Positions 11,051 to 21,823 of a DNA stretch of 64,000 nucleotides are shown piece by piece; the stretch's first letter is position 1; every line of letters starts with the position of its first letter. The DNA lies in the NCBI GenBank assembly GCA_949710005.1, contig OX453274.1, forward strand, positions 28,123,240-28,187,239. Direction: 5' to 3'. This DNA is from Ricordea florida (taxonomy: Eukaryota > Cnidaria > Anthozoa > Corallimorpharia > Ricordeidae). The notes under the pieces were generated by a model, which was given only the letters and a program-made list of their open reading frames with translations, searched no databases and was not told the origin of the DNA. Made by a program: the position numbers and the translations under genes.

Positions 11051-11735
11051 CTCCTTTGGATAAAATGCAATTTTATTGGCTTTCTTTGTGTTATCTTCCC
11101 AACTATTATCGTCTGCATGATCTCCAAATTCTAACATATTAACTATCTAAGGCCAGATCTTTTTATTATCCTTCGGAATTTCTCTGAGCATCTCGTTCCA
11201 TACAAAGGTTTGAATCTCACCATGATCTATTGCATTATTATCATGAATACCTACATGTAGTTTCATCTTATTGTACTGACCTTCTTCCTAACTAATGTCC
11301 TAGTAAATTCTTCATCCGTAATCTTATCATCGTTTAAAGATCTGGAAATTAAATCTTCGATTCGACTTCTCTTAGATCTGGCTATATGATATCTTCTTAG
11401 AAAAACTTCTTTGTTTCTTGTTGCTGGGTTTCAAAGCGCTTCGTAAACTTTCTAAAGCGTTTTTTAAGTATGCATTCTCTTCATTTAAGTTTTCAAAGTC
11501 TTCTAGACGACTATCGTTTTCAGAAATTATATCCAAAGCGGTCTTACCTAGAGCTTTTGCTATCGTTTGGGGTAATCTATATATTCATTATTGAAGTCTA
11601 TGTGGTCTGATCATCGCCTTATTATATGTAATAACATATATAAATGACGTTTCTTCAACGCCACCGTCATCATCAGCTGCATTATCGTCATCTCTACCTA
11701 GATCTCTTAATTGCGTGTCTTCTTCTGCCATTTTA
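11050..11735 (-). pseudogene. homologue of the coiled-coil membrane protein (Maverick 0)
   Basis: The start MAEEDTQLRDLG near 11735 and the acidic stretch ending in VEETSF match the N-terminus of the 411-aa protein of Maverick 2. The piece around 11590-11450 holds the end of the YPNA domain (LPQTIAKALGK) and the beginning of a coiled coil. The rest, including the C-terminal hydrophobic region, is missing or scrambled. Its 5' end overlaps the 3' end of the next pseudogene. Confidence 0.55.
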
Positions 11736-12140
11736 TATGAATATCTCGGAGTCTCTAATGCTAGCATTCCTACCCCAACGTAAACTAATTCTCGAGCATT
11801 TTGATTGCTACTTGGTCTATAATAATTAGAGAAATCGGGTTCACGTAAACTATAATCCGGATGCATTTGACCATGTAACTGCAATGCCTTATCCGTATCC
11901 GATAGATTTTGTTGAGCTTGATACTCATTGTCTGTTTGCTGCTCGTACCAATACATTAATGTCTGTCGTTTTTATGGGTAGGCTATATGATCCTTTTGAT
12001 ATTTTTCAACAGCCTTATCATGTTTAACCTTTTCTTCATCCGCTTTGGAGAAACCCGATAAAGATTTTGCCAGATAACTACCTCCAATAAAAGCTGTCGC
12101 ATTTAAAATAGCGCCGCCAATCATTAATGCAACACTCGCC
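11736..12140 (-). pseudogene. homologue of the 130-aa membrane protein (Maverick 0)
   Basis: Starts with ATG near 12140. The N-terminal hydrophobic segment GGAILNATAF is shared with Mavericks 1 and 2, followed by a charged helix with KYQKD. An in-frame stop near 11970 interrupts it. The following open segment holds the conserved FSNYYRPSSNQ and YVGVGML, then loses the normal hydrophobic C-terminus. Confidence 0.75.
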
Positions 12141-12149
12141 ATTATATTA

Positions 12150-12358
12150 TCAACTGATTAGATGCTTTTAGGTAAAATTTTTTTAGTTTCTAGATAGTCT
12201 TTTAAAGCCATACTAGCCATTTCGAGTAATTTGTAATGTTGCTACTCGGATCACTGAGGAAACTGTCTTTTACCCAAATAACCAACTCCTGCAGACAATC
12301 CCACCAGTACGGAGGCATCCGTAACGGTTTTGACTAACTTATTTTGTTCACTCGACAT
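12150..12358 (-). pseudogene. homologue of the 72-aa membrane protein (Maverick 0)
   Basis: The opening residues and NKLVKTVTDASVLVGL match the 72-aa proteins of the young Mavericks almost exactly, and the C-terminal KDYLETKKILPK is also recognisable. A frameshift in the middle separates the two halves. Confidence 0.75.
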
Positions 12359-12399
12359 AATATTATGTAAAATCACGGAGTCTCTAAATAGCTACTCCA

Positions 12400-12795
12400 T
12401 TTCTATTTTAGGTTTAGAAGGTTCAGGTTTAGGTTTAGGTGTTTCACGTCTAGGTGTTTCTGGTTTAGGTTTTTCTGTTTAAGATTTTTCTGCTTCCTGT
12501 TTAGGTTTATAGAAATATCGCTTAAATAAATCTAATACTGTTAAACCTACAGCGATTAAAGAAATAGCTGTTGTTAAACTTATATCTACAGGTCTACTAT
12601 TTGATTGAGTTTCACTCGCTTCCAGTTCAGCTTCACGTTTTGTTTCTCTATCCAAAGCTTACTCTAGTGCGTTTATTGTATTCCTTTAGGCGTTGTCCTG
12701 CCTTAACTTTATTAGGATCTTTTTTCTTTTACTCCTTCACAGTTTTAGGTTCTTCAGTAATTTGTTCAGTTTGTTCAGTATCGTCTGACATTGAT
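12400..12795 (-). pseudogene. homologue of the 136-aa membrane protein (Maverick 0)
   Basis: The start MSDDTEQTEQITEEP and the basic block DPNKVKAGQRLKEYNK match the 136-aa proteins of the young elements. Several stops follow, and the hydrophobic segment survives only in fragments. Confidence 0.7.
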
Positions 12796-12821
12796 AAACT
12801 AGATTAGCTAGCAATCTTTAA

Positions 12822-13299
12822 TTAACCTGCTCAACATTGCTAGCAGGTTCCTCTGTTATTTTTACATGCTTAGCGACTTTAACTAAACCGCTAGCAAGAG
12901 CTACAAATCTTCCGCCCTTTAAAACTAAGAATCCAGCAATATTGTTTAATTCTCGTTTCACCAAATCATCCTTTTGGAGATCACATAATCTTTCACAATT
13001 ATGAATGGGTAGTAGCTTACTAATCAAAATAGAGGCAGTATATTAGGCAGAATCCACTAAACCAGTGGTGACTTGCTTTCCTAAAACAACTTAATAACGA
13101 TGATAATATTTTTCTATTTGTTTACTGTTTAGTCTTTTAACGTCACCTAGAGTTAATTATTTACCTAAATACTCTTTCGTTGCTCCAAGACTAGCAAGAA
13201 TTGCCAGACTTTCTCCTTGGTTTACTAGAACCTCTTCGACTTTGTCGTTCTTTACCTCAGGTTTTTACTGGTTTTTTAAATAATTTTCAACAACTGACA
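12822..13299 (-). pseudogene. homologue of the 171/185-aa protein (Maverick 0)
   Basis: The conserved blocks SLAILASLGATKEYLG, the TLGDVKRL segment, VKRELNNIAGFL and ALASGLVKVAKHVKI are present in order. At least three in-frame stops break the frame. Its 5' end overlaps the truncated 3' end of the ATPase fragment, the result of a deletion. Confidence 0.78.
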
Positions 13300-13634
13300 T
13301 TGCTTCTCTGCTTTACGTCATGACTCAATGCGCAATCGTCCAAAATGATTAATGTTTCCGTTCCAGCAAATAATGTTTCACAATCCGTTAGTAATTGATT
13401 GATTTCATCGCTATTGCTTGCATCTGCTGAAGCTACAATAAATCTCTTATCGCTTCGAGCAAATCCACGATAAGTCTTATTGTTAATATACGTCGGACAA
13501 ATTAAAACGATATACTCAAAAGCGCGTGGAAAGGGACCTCTTAATTGATCCACTAAGTATTTTGTTTTACCACAGTTTGTTGGTCCAGTAATAATGACAT
13601 GACATGGTAATTTATGTCTTAAACCCGCCTCCAT
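13287..13634 (-). pseudogene. packaging ATPase, N-terminal half only (Maverick 0)
   Basis: A 115-codon piece of the A32/FtsK-HerA-type genome packaging ATPase. It keeps the Walker A motif GPTNCGKTKY and the Walker B motif LIILDDCA but lacks the second half, which in Mavericks 1 and 2 carries TQQLTS and the arginine-rich end. It starts with ATG at 13632-13634. The C-terminal half seems deleted, because the next gene follows at once. ATP-driven DNA packaging is known for the family; this copy cannot work. Confidence 0.85.
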
Positions 13635-14015
13635 CTATGGTTAAATCTCGAAATAAACGTCTTATTGTTGATTCAGTTACTCTACAGGTTTTAGATATTT
13701 GGTTTATATTCAATGGATAACTAGTATGTTTCATCGCTGTGACAAAAATGCTGGTAGCTGCCATAGTTTGAGGCCTGTGACTATCAGTCATATTACAGGA
13801 TTCTATTTGATTCGTGACTTCATCAACATGATCTAAGTTTAGATTGAAATTCTAAAGTTTTTTTCGAGTAGCATTAGTTTTCGTCTAAACTCTGAGAGTG
13901 CTTAATGAGCTTTCAGTTAATAATCCATTGTCGGGTATATTACATTGTTCAGGATCTGTTCCATATTCGATGTCACATCCGAAATTTGCACCGCAATTAC
14001 CATGTTTTTAGACAA
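13612..14015 (-). pseudogene. TFIIB-like transcription factor remnant
   Basis: A minus-strand frame with two in-frame TAG codons encodes a small cysteine-containing head (CDIEYG then PEQC, consistent with a zinc ribbon). It is followed by a cyclin-type repeat: HRPQTMAATSIFV, then YPLNINQIS, then VTESTIRRLFRDL. The last block is the classic end of a TFIIB repeat (compare the VTEVTIRNRYKEL type of archaeal and eukaryotic TFIIB). TFIIB recruits RNA polymerase to promoters. The frame overlaps the integrase start on the other strand and ends inside the ATPase start. In Mavericks 1 and 2 this spot holds the capsid protein, so gene content differs. Whether it was captured from the host or inherited is unknown. 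Confidence 0.68.
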
Positions 14016-14347
14016 TTCAGTGAGGAATATTTTTTGGAAGGGTTATTCCGCCATTGAAAAACTAGCAAGTAAAGCCAATGTCAGTGAATCGAAATTGGTC
14101 AGAACAGCAGGCAATCTGGCAAATCTATCTTCCATCTCCAAAATACATACCAAGGCCGAGATGGGTTGTAGATAAGCCAAATTCGGTTCACCAAGCCGAT
14201 TTGTTATTTTTGCCACACGATAGATTTCGAGTTAAAATTTATAAGTATGCATTCGTTGTTGTTGATGTCGCTAGTAGATACAAGGACTCCGAAGCCTTAA
14301 CCTCAAAAAATTCTGAAAAAGTAGCTAAAGCGTTTCAAAAAATTTAT
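14002..14347 (+). pseudogene. integrase of Maverick 0, piece 1 (N-terminus)
   Basis: The N-terminal part of the retrovirus-like integrase, homologous to the intact genes at 29743 and 45200. It includes FWKGYSAIEKLA, then after a frameshift near 14090 the blocks AIWQIYLPSPKYIPRP and HQADLLFLPHD, which carries the first catalytic Asp, and ASRYKDSEALTSK. It stops at KIYS, where Helitron-like element A1 is inserted. The next piece resumes at 35621. Confidence 0.88.
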
Positions 14348-14457
14348 TCCTCGCGAAGCGAGGCCGAAGGCCGAGCGTAGCGAGGTTACTAATCGTGTCG
14401 GTTCCGGTCAGACCACGTGGCTCGCAAGCCCGAGTAAATCGAGCCGAGAGTTTTTAT
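14348..14457 (+). mobile_element. Helitron-like element A1, 5' head
   Basis: Begins with TCCTCGCGAAGCGAGG, a hairpin (6-bp stem, GAA loop). About 105 bp later the sequence is interrupted by element A2, which starts with the same head. The element resumes at 17439. Confidence 0.72.
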
Positions 14458-15488
14458 TTCCTCGCGAAGCGAGGCCGAAGGCCGAGCGTAGCGAGGTTAC
14501 TAATCGTGTCGCTTCCGGTCAGACCACGTGGCTCGCAAGCCCGAGTAAATCGAGCCGAGAGTTTTTATATATGTATATTTATATATATATATATATATAT
14601 ATCTATATTTTAAAGGTGTCCGTTCGCAGGCCAGGTTACCTGGCAATAGTAGCGCACTTGAGAACTGCTGAACCGCCATTTCGAATTCGGTGATGCCTTT
14701 TTGAAAGAAATGTAAATTTTGTGGAAACCGATTTCACTCGTCCTGGAAGTACATCCCAGCAAGATGATCTCCGAGATATTCAAGAAAGATTAGCTCGAGA
14801 TCGTCGCCGAGTAAGTTCAAATACCGTGAAAATCAACACAAGGAAAGCACGACTCAAAGCAGGGATAGAGAAACAACAGCGGGGAGAATAACGACAGACA
14901 TCCGTCATCGCAGCAAAGACAAAAACTGCTCGCCCTAGAAAAAGCCAAACGAAACAGCAGGGAAAAGGACCAGGAATTCAACCAAGTTAGTTTGGAATTT
15001 GAATGTGTTATTGATAGAAATACAGAACATGAGTGAACGGTTACATAACGAAATATATTAGCGTACTAAATTTAGCAAAACGGCTTAGAAGGGAAACCGA
15101 GTAGAAACAACTTCAACGATTGGAGATGTCTCTGGAAAATAATTCTATTAGTCTAAAAACGGAATCGGAAGATGACCAACAGATTACAAGAGAATGTAAG
15201 TAGGTATTTTTCATATTAAAACGATAGCGTTTCCATTTTGAAGAAATTCCCAACACAGAGAGTTACAGTTGTTATAACAATCATTTACAACGATGTGATC
15301 TGATATCATTGCAACAGTGAAAATATTGTCAATTTTCTTGATCTAGCAGTTATGTTTAGCATTTTCAACAGAATATATACCCAGTGTCACTATAAAGTAC
15401 TGGTTCTGCAATATCATCAGTGAACAATGCGATCATTTGAAAATAAAGCAAATGTTATAACTTACTTCTGAGTAGTATTTCTCTTTGC

Positions 15489-15523
<35 letters not shown>

Positions 15524-17438
15524 TCTCTGATTGGAAGGTTTCAATAATATTACGCATAGACAGCAAATTTCATAGCCTTTTCACAATGGGTCAGTTTTAC
15601 CTTAGAGTTCAAGGACCCCCCCCCCCCCCTCCTCTGATAATATTGCAATCTAAAAAACCTGGCCCATTTCCCACAAATGAAATGTTAATTCAAGCCGTAA
15701 TTAAGATATTAACCTTGTCACTTTCTGCTGTTTACTTCATTTTTATGATGTCAAATATCAATATTTAATAACAACTACAACATACAGTTAACATTTTACG
15801 TTGGAAAAACTTTATAAAGAATAAAATAAATTTTGTAATGCCAAAATGTTTGTGATCTTTCTCACATATTCATTGCAAGTGTGCTGTATGTAGTAACAAG
15901 TGTTTCAAGTTTTTTAAATGCCCTATGCTTTCAATAATGATTTTCCACACAAACTTTATAGACAAATAACCGCACTAGATTCTAAGCCTTTAAGAAGAAA
16001 TGGTATTGTTTGGAGCTGTTTTGATTACTACCACCTCTGATGGAAAGCCTATTAAGAAGATTTTCGTATTGCTTGTAGTAGTAGAGTTTCAATACCTTTA
16101 CAAAGGTTAGGACATGCATCCCACCCCATAAAAATATATTATGTTTAACGTAAAAAATATAACAATAGTAATAATAATAATATAAATACCAGTAATAATA
16201 ATAGTAATGATAATAATAATGATAATAATATAATGATAGTGCTTCTCATTACTATATATCATTGGTAACAGTTCAATTCCTCTGGCTGCCATGACTTTTT
16301 CGATGAAATGCCATCCTTATATTAAATCTTTCTTCTGCAGTTTTTATAATAGAAATTTGCATATATTCAAAATAATATAATCTTCTCTTGTTGGGTATGG
16401 ATATTTTGCCTGTCTCTGTAACAGCACAATTAAACTTTCATGTGGTATATACTTTTGACTGATTGATGTTGATTTCACATTATTTTTTTACAGGAGTACA
16501 TAGTGCAGCAATCTTTTTCAACATATTTAGATTTCAATAACTCTTTCTTACATGTATTGTTTTTATGATATGACCTAAAAGTAGCGCAACCACATACTAT
16601 ACAGTCGGCACTCACTATTACCAAACCTTTATTCAAAGCTTTTGTAGAATCCAATTGTTTTACCCCCAATTTTTATTTTTTGGATGTAATGAGATTGTAT
16701 CTCACACTTCTGTTGATATGGCATCTCTTTTGAGGGAAGAGGAATTTTTCTATCTACCACTGGGGGTACCATTGCAACTGAAGAGAGTACACAAATTGAA
16801 ACATGCACTATTCATAATGCTCTCAATTGTGGATACCTAGCAATGAAATAATGACTGCAGTAGACAATAAAATATCTAATCAGAAGATTCTTCTTACAAT
16901 GAATCTCATGCAATTATAACCAAAAAACATCAACCAAAAATAATTGGAGCATTCAACTCATCCTCAGTGTAAGAACATATTGTGTTTAAAAGGGATGTAC
17001 AACAAAGAAGACAAAGCAGTAGAGATTAAAAATAAAAAAAAACAGGTTTTTACACCATGGTAAACACAAGCATTCATATCAACTCTTCAAGACTTCACCT
17101 GCAAAAGATTTACAATCATTTTCAATTTGTGTTAAGTGAATATTGTGGTACTTCATTGACTCTGTATTCCCTGTCAAGACAATAAATAATTTTACTTCTA
17201 TTCTCTCTGGTGCAATCTCATTGGCAGTGAAAGAGCTAAATTAAGGTCAATTTTTAAGCACTGTGTTGACCGGTATACTGATCATGTAATTTGCACCAGG
17301 TGTCACTAATTATGTACCAAACACAGCATAACAAATAAAATAATGGGGACTACGCTGATATAAAAAATAAAATATAAAAGCATTGTGACTTCTTCAAAAA
17401 CTAGCTTCGCGAGGTTTTTGCGGGAGTCGTATTTCTAG
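14458..17438 (+). mobile_element. Helitron-like element A2, non-autonomous, nested in A1
   Basis: About 2.98 kb, starting with the CCTCGCGAAGCGAGG hairpin and ending in GTATTTCTAG. Near the 3' end the sequence CTTCGCGAGG is the inverse of the 5' CCTCGCGAAG. There is no target duplication. A CTAG end, a hairpin, short inverted subterminal repeats and an A/T- or T/T-centred target are features of Helitron/Helentron-type elements. It holds (TA)n and (AAT)n microsatellites, a C-run at about 15617-15630 and no Rep or helicase gene, so it would need helper proteins. It includes the empty target site of Maverick 1 (TAATGG, 17341-17346). Confidence 0.68.
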
Positions 17439-19683
17439 TATATGTATATATATATATGTTTATATATATATATCTATATTTTAAAGGTGTCCGTTCGCAG
17501 GCCAGGTTACCTGGCAATAGTAACGCACTTGAGAACGCTGAATTTCCGCCATTATTCGGTGATGCCTTTTTGAAAGTAATGTAAATTTTGTGGAAATCGA
17601 TTTCACTCGTCCTGGAAGTACATCCCAGCAAGGTTATCTCCGAGATATTCAAGAAAGATTAGCCCGAGATCGTCGCCGAGTAAGTTCGAATACCGTGAAA
17701 ATCAACACGAGGAAAGCACGACTCAAAGCAGGGATAGAGAAACGACAGCAGGGAGAATAACAACAGAACTCGCAGCCAAGACAACAACTGCTCGTTCCAG
17801 AAAAAGGCAAACGAAACAGCAGGGAAAAGGACCAGGAATTCAATCAAGTTAGTTTTGAATTTGAATGTGTTATTGATAGAAATACAGGACATGAGTGAAC
17901 GATTACATAACGAAATATATTGGTGTACTACATTTAGCAAAACGACTTAGAAGGGACACCGAGTAAGAACGACTTCAACGATTGGAGATGTCTCTGGAAA
18001 ATCATTCTATTAGTCTAAAAACGGAATCGGAAGACGACCAACAGATTACAAGAGAATGTAAATAGGTATTTTTCATAATAAAACGATCGCGTTTCCAGTT
18101 TGAAGTAATTCCCAACACAGAGATTTGCAGTTGTTATAGCAATCATTTATAACGATGTGATCTGATATCATTGCAACAGTGAAAATATTGTAAATTTTCT
18201 TGATCTAGCAGTTATGTTAAACATTTTCAACAGAATATATACCCAGTGTCACTATAAAGTACTGGTTCTGCAATATTATCAGTGATCAATAGACAAATGA
18301 CAAATGACTGCACTAGATTGTAAGCCTTTAAGAAGAAATGGTATTGTTTGGAGCTGTTTTGATTACTACCACCTCTGATGGAAAGCCTATTATGAAGATT
18401 TTTGTATTGTTTTTAGTTGTAGAGTAACAATAACTTTACCAAGATTAGGACATGAATCCCACCCCATAAAAATATTTTATGTTTAACATAAAAAATATAG
18501 AACAATAATAATATCAATACCAGTAATAATAATAGAAATGATAATAATAATGATAATAATATAATGATAGTTTGTCTCGTTACTATAAGTCATTGGTTAC
18601 AAGTTCAATACCTCTGGCTGCCATGACTTTTTCGATGAAATACCATCCTTATATTAAATCTTTCTTCTGCAGTTTTTATAATAGAAATTTTCATATATTC
18701 AAAATAATGTACTATTCTATGGTTGGGTATGGATATTTTGCCTGTCTCTGTAACAGCACAATTAAACTTTCATGTGGTATATACTTTTGACTGATTGATG
18801 TTGATTTCACATTATTTTTTTACAGGAGTACGTAGTGCAGCAATCTTTTTGAACATATTAAGATTTCAATAACTCTTTCTTACATGTATTGTTTTTATGA
18901 TATGACCTAAAAATAGCACAACCACATACTATACAGTCGGCACTCACTATTACCAAACCTTTATTCAAAGCTTTTGTAGAATCCAATTGTTTTACCCCCA
19001 ATTTTTTGTTATGTAATGACATTGTATCTCACACTTCTGTTGATATGGCATCTCTTTTGAGTGAAAAGGAATTTTTCTATCTACTACTGGGGGTACCATT
19101 GCAACTGAAAAGAGTACACACATTAAAACATGCACTATTCATAATGCTCTCAATTGTGGTTACCCGGGAATGAAATAATGACTGCAGTAGACAATAAAAT
19201 ATCTAATCAGAAGATTCTTCTTACAATGAATCTCATGCAATTATAACCAAAAAACATAAACAAAAAATAATTGGAGCATTCAACTCATCCTCTGTGTAAG
19301 AACATATTGTGTTCAAAAGTGATGTACAACAAAGAAGACAAAGCAGTAGAGACTAAGAAAATAAAACTAAAGAAAAAAAACACAGGTTTTTACACCGTGG
19401 TAAACACAAGCATTCATATCAAGTCTTCAAGATTTCACCTGCAAAAGATTTACAATCATTTTCAATTTGTGTTAAGTGAATATTATTGTGATACTTCATC
19501 GACTCTGTATTCCCTGTCAAGATAATAAATAATTTTACTTCTATTCCCTCTGGTGCAATCTCAGTGGCAGTGAAAGAGGTAAATGAAGGTCAATTTTTAA
19601 GCACTGTGTTGAGCGGTATACTGATCATGTAATTTGCACCAGGTGTCACTAATTGTGTACCAAACACAGCATAAGAAATAAAA

Positions 19684-19689
19684 TAATGG
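19684..19689 (+). repeat. target site duplication of Maverick 1, left copy
   Basis: TAATGG precedes the left terminus and is repeated at 35493-35498. Six-base duplications are the rule for Mavericks. Confidence 0.9.
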
Positions 19690-20126
19690 ACTACTATGTA
19701 AGCGTGTTTATAAGTTGATTTTTAGGTTATTTTCAAATTTGACAGGAAAATCCCTGACCTTTTTTAGCTTACGGGTTATTTTCAAATTTGACAGGAAAAT
19801 CTCTGTCCTTTTTTAGCTTAAATTTATAAGTTGATTTTTAGGTTATTTTCAAATTTGACAGGAAAATCTCTGTCCTTTTCTAGCTTACGGGTTATTTTCA
19901 AATTTGACAGGAAAATCCCTGACCTTTTTTAGCTTACGGGTTATTTTCAAATTTGACAGGAAAATCTCTGTCCTTTTTTAGCTTAAATTTATAAGTTGAT
20001 TTTTAGGTTATTTTCAAATTTGACAGGAAAATCCCTGACCTTTTTTAGCTTAAATTTATAAGTTGATTTTTTTCAGATTACGAAAAAATTGATTTAAAAG
20101 GATAGGTAATATATATAAGATTATTT
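19690..20126 (+). repeat. left terminal inverted repeat of Maverick 1
   Basis: About 0.44 kb. It contains six copies of a unit of about 49 bp with the core TTTTCAAATTTGACAGG, in which CAAATTTG is palindromic, partly separated by ATAAGTTGATTTTTAG spacers. The inner end holds GATTTAAAAGGATA about 30 nt before the ATG of the first gene. Confidence 0.9.
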
Positions 20127-20516
20127 ATGGATCGGTTAAGAGATTTATATACTTATGAACTAAAAATAATAGCGAAAGATCTTGAAATTAAAGGAAGAGC
20201 AAAAATGAGTAAGCAAGAACTAATTGATGAAATTACAAATTTTAAAGATGAGGAAATTACTGATTTAATTGAAAAAGTTTTTCCCATTAGCAGAATTATT
20301 TGTGATCATGGGAAAATAAAAAAATTTTGTAGCGAATGTAATGGGTATAATTGTGTGCATAATAAATATAAATATCGATGTAAGGAATGTGGAGGATCAC
20401 ATATATGCGTACACAATAAACAAAAACAACAATGTAAAGAATGTGGAGGAAAACAAATATGCGAACATGGCAAACAAAAAGCTTCTTGTAAAGAATGTAG
20501 AAAAAATAAAAATTGA
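20127..20516 (+). CDS. SAP-like plus Cys/His-repeat protein (Maverick 1)
   Basis: A 129-aa protein starting at the inner edge of the terminal repeat. Residues 1-40 resemble a SAP/Rho-N-like DNA-binding helix pair (LYTYELKIIAKDLEIKGR). From about residue 58 follow four repeats of about 18 residues of the form CxH, six residues, CxxC (for example ICVHNKQKQQCKECGG), probably zinc-binding. Such repeats occur in giant-virus and algal proteins. A homologue with five repeats opens Maverick 2, and a related relic lies at 55139. Position and terminal-repeat promoter suggest an early regulatory or DNA-binding role; this is an inference. Confidence 0.75.
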   Translation: MDRLRDLYTYELKIIAKDLEIKGRAKMSKQELIDEITNFKDEEITDLIEKVFPISRIICDHGKIKKFCSECNGYNCVHNKYKYRCKECGGSHICVHNKQKQQCKECGGKQICEHGKQKASCKECRKNKN

Positions 20517-20545
20517 TTTAAAAAAAAAATATAAAATAAAATAAA

Positions 20546-21076
20546 ATGGATAGAAAAGATGCAGAAGAAGAAAATATTACTATTGAATATATTAATGAAG
20601 AAAGATTAGATATATATACTTTTATTACTGTATTAAAGGAATATTTAATGGAAGATATCCCAAAATATAGGTTTTTTATGAGTGAAAAAAGAACAATATT
20701 TGTAAGAAATCTAGGTTTTGAAGAAAATGAAGATTTTGGGTGTACTATTTGTTATGGATTACAGAATATTTTTTTTGTTTTTAGTTTTTGTAAAAATTTT
20801 ACTGATGAAGAGCTTGTTTCAGAATTAATAAAAGCAATGGATAACACTTTTACATATTGGCATGGGAGTGAGCTAAAAAAGAAAATTATTCATGATTCTT
20901 TTTCTTTAAAAATAGAAGTTGACCCATATAAGATATTTTATAAAGAGAATATTTATGAATCTTTATATGATGAACTAATGGTTGTTGCTTGGCATCCAAC
21001 TAGATATTTAGATTGGTGTATTGATTTTGAAGAGTTAAAGTTTTTGAAAGAAGAGGTATGGGGTGAAGAAGATTAA
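20546..21076 (+). CDS. WHPxR-motif protein (Maverick 1)
   Basis: A 176-aa acidic protein in the same direction as the preceding gene, 29 bp downstream. Near the C-terminus it has VVAWHPTRYLDWCIDFEE, a WHPxR..DW motif also found in proteins of large DNA viruses. There are no membrane segments. Maverick 2 has a different gene here. I cannot assign a function; the place suggests an early accessory gene. Confidence 0.7.
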   Translation: MDRKDAEEENITIEYINEERLDIYTFITVLKEYLMEDIPKYRFFMSEKRTIFVRNLGFEENEDFGCTICYGLQNIFFVFSFCKNFTDEELVSELIKAMDNTFTYWHGSELKKKIIHDSFSLKIEVDPYKIFYKENIYESLYDELMVVAWHPTRYLDWCIDFEELKFLKEEVWGEED

Positions 21077-21127
21077 TATTATCTAATTATGTTATATAAC
21101 CTAATTACTGGTTACATAACAAAAAAT

Positions 21128-21760
21128 TTATCTAAATCTTAAACTAAAAGTTATTGGCAATCCCCTTAAATCAAGTTTTTTCCATTCATTGTCTAAGATA
21201 GTTAAATCGAAGTGGTTTATGGGGCTCTCATATTTTTGAACCGGAATTGTAGGATAATCCTTTGAGGGTATGTTTGCAAGTAGGTTTGATGGTGTGAGTT
21301 TCACAAGTTCTCCATATTTGGTGTTATTCATATATGACGACTTATTATCCACTATACTACACATAAGTCTCAACGGTTCCCTAATCTGTATATTTATGGG
21401 GTATAATTTACCAGGATTTAAAACTATAGGAACTCCTAAACCAATTGACAATCCTCTCGTAATTATAACTTTGGAGTTCTTATTTGAATAAAGATAGTCA
21501 ATAGTATCAGTCTCAATTATTGTTATTTTTTCCAGACCAGGATCATTAAGAAAGATTGATTGAATGCCTCTAAGAGAATATGTGCCCGGTTGAATTATGA
21601 AGCTCTGATTCTTGCCATATAATATTGTCTGTTCATCCTTGAAATTAATCAATCTTTTGGTTTGTATATTACAATCCAGGAGCTGTATCTCTCGAAGATT
21701 TTTCAGCGGCGGGTCTAAATAAATCCTGGTTTCTGAATCATACATTGTAATACTGAACAT
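21128..21760 (-). CDS. putative penton / minor capsid protein (Maverick 1)
   Basis: A 210-aa, strand-rich protein, first gene of the leftward block at this end. The C-terminal motif NHFDLTILDNEWKKLDLRG, with LPITFSLRF, resembles the end of single-jelly-roll penton-type proteins of Mavericks and related viruses (…DxDGxxLDLxGxPhTFxh). A close homologue lies at 36880 in Maverick 2. It would form the fivefold vertices of the particle. TTTAAAGA lies 26-33 nt upstream of the ATG. The penton call rests on the C-terminal motif, length and neighbours. Confidence 0.55.
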   Translation of the reverse strand: MFSITMYDSETRIYLDPPLKNLREIQLLDCNIQTKRLINFKDEQTILYGKNQSFIIQPGTYSLRGIQSIFLNDPGLEKITIIETDTIDYLYSNKNSKVIITRGLSIGLGVPIVLNPGKLYPINIQIREPLRLMCSIVDNKSSYMNNTKYGELVKLTPSNLLANIPSKDYPTIPVQKYESPINHFDLTILDNEWKKLDLRGLPITFSLRFR

Positions 21761-21785
21761 TTTTGTTTTGATTACATTAAACTCA

Positions 21786-21793
21786 TCTTTAAA
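21786..21793 (-). promoter_or_regulatory. late-type promoter motif, penton gene (Maverick 1)
   Basis: TTTAAAGA on the coding strand, 26-33 nt upstream of the ATG. Confidence 0.65.
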
Positions 21794-21823
21794 TTGAGCT
21801 ATCTTGGATAATCAAAAAAAACA

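Noticed and set aside
15514-15768. 84-codon ORF with a proline run
   Set aside because: The prolines come from a C homopolymer; no counterpart in A1 or B.
17649-17940. Minus-strand ORFs of 64 and 93 codons in Helitron-like element A1
   Set aside because: They run antisense to the exon-like segment, are not kept in element B, and show no domain.
18572-19525. Plus-strand ORFs of 72 and 84 codons in element A1
   Set aside because: They are broken in the sister copy A2, which is otherwise very similar, so they are chance frames.
19720-20060. Regular repeats that could suggest a CRISPR array
   Set aside because: The repeats are tandem units in a terminal inverted repeat of a eukaryotic transposon, mirrored at 35160-35450; there are no unique spacers and no cas genes.
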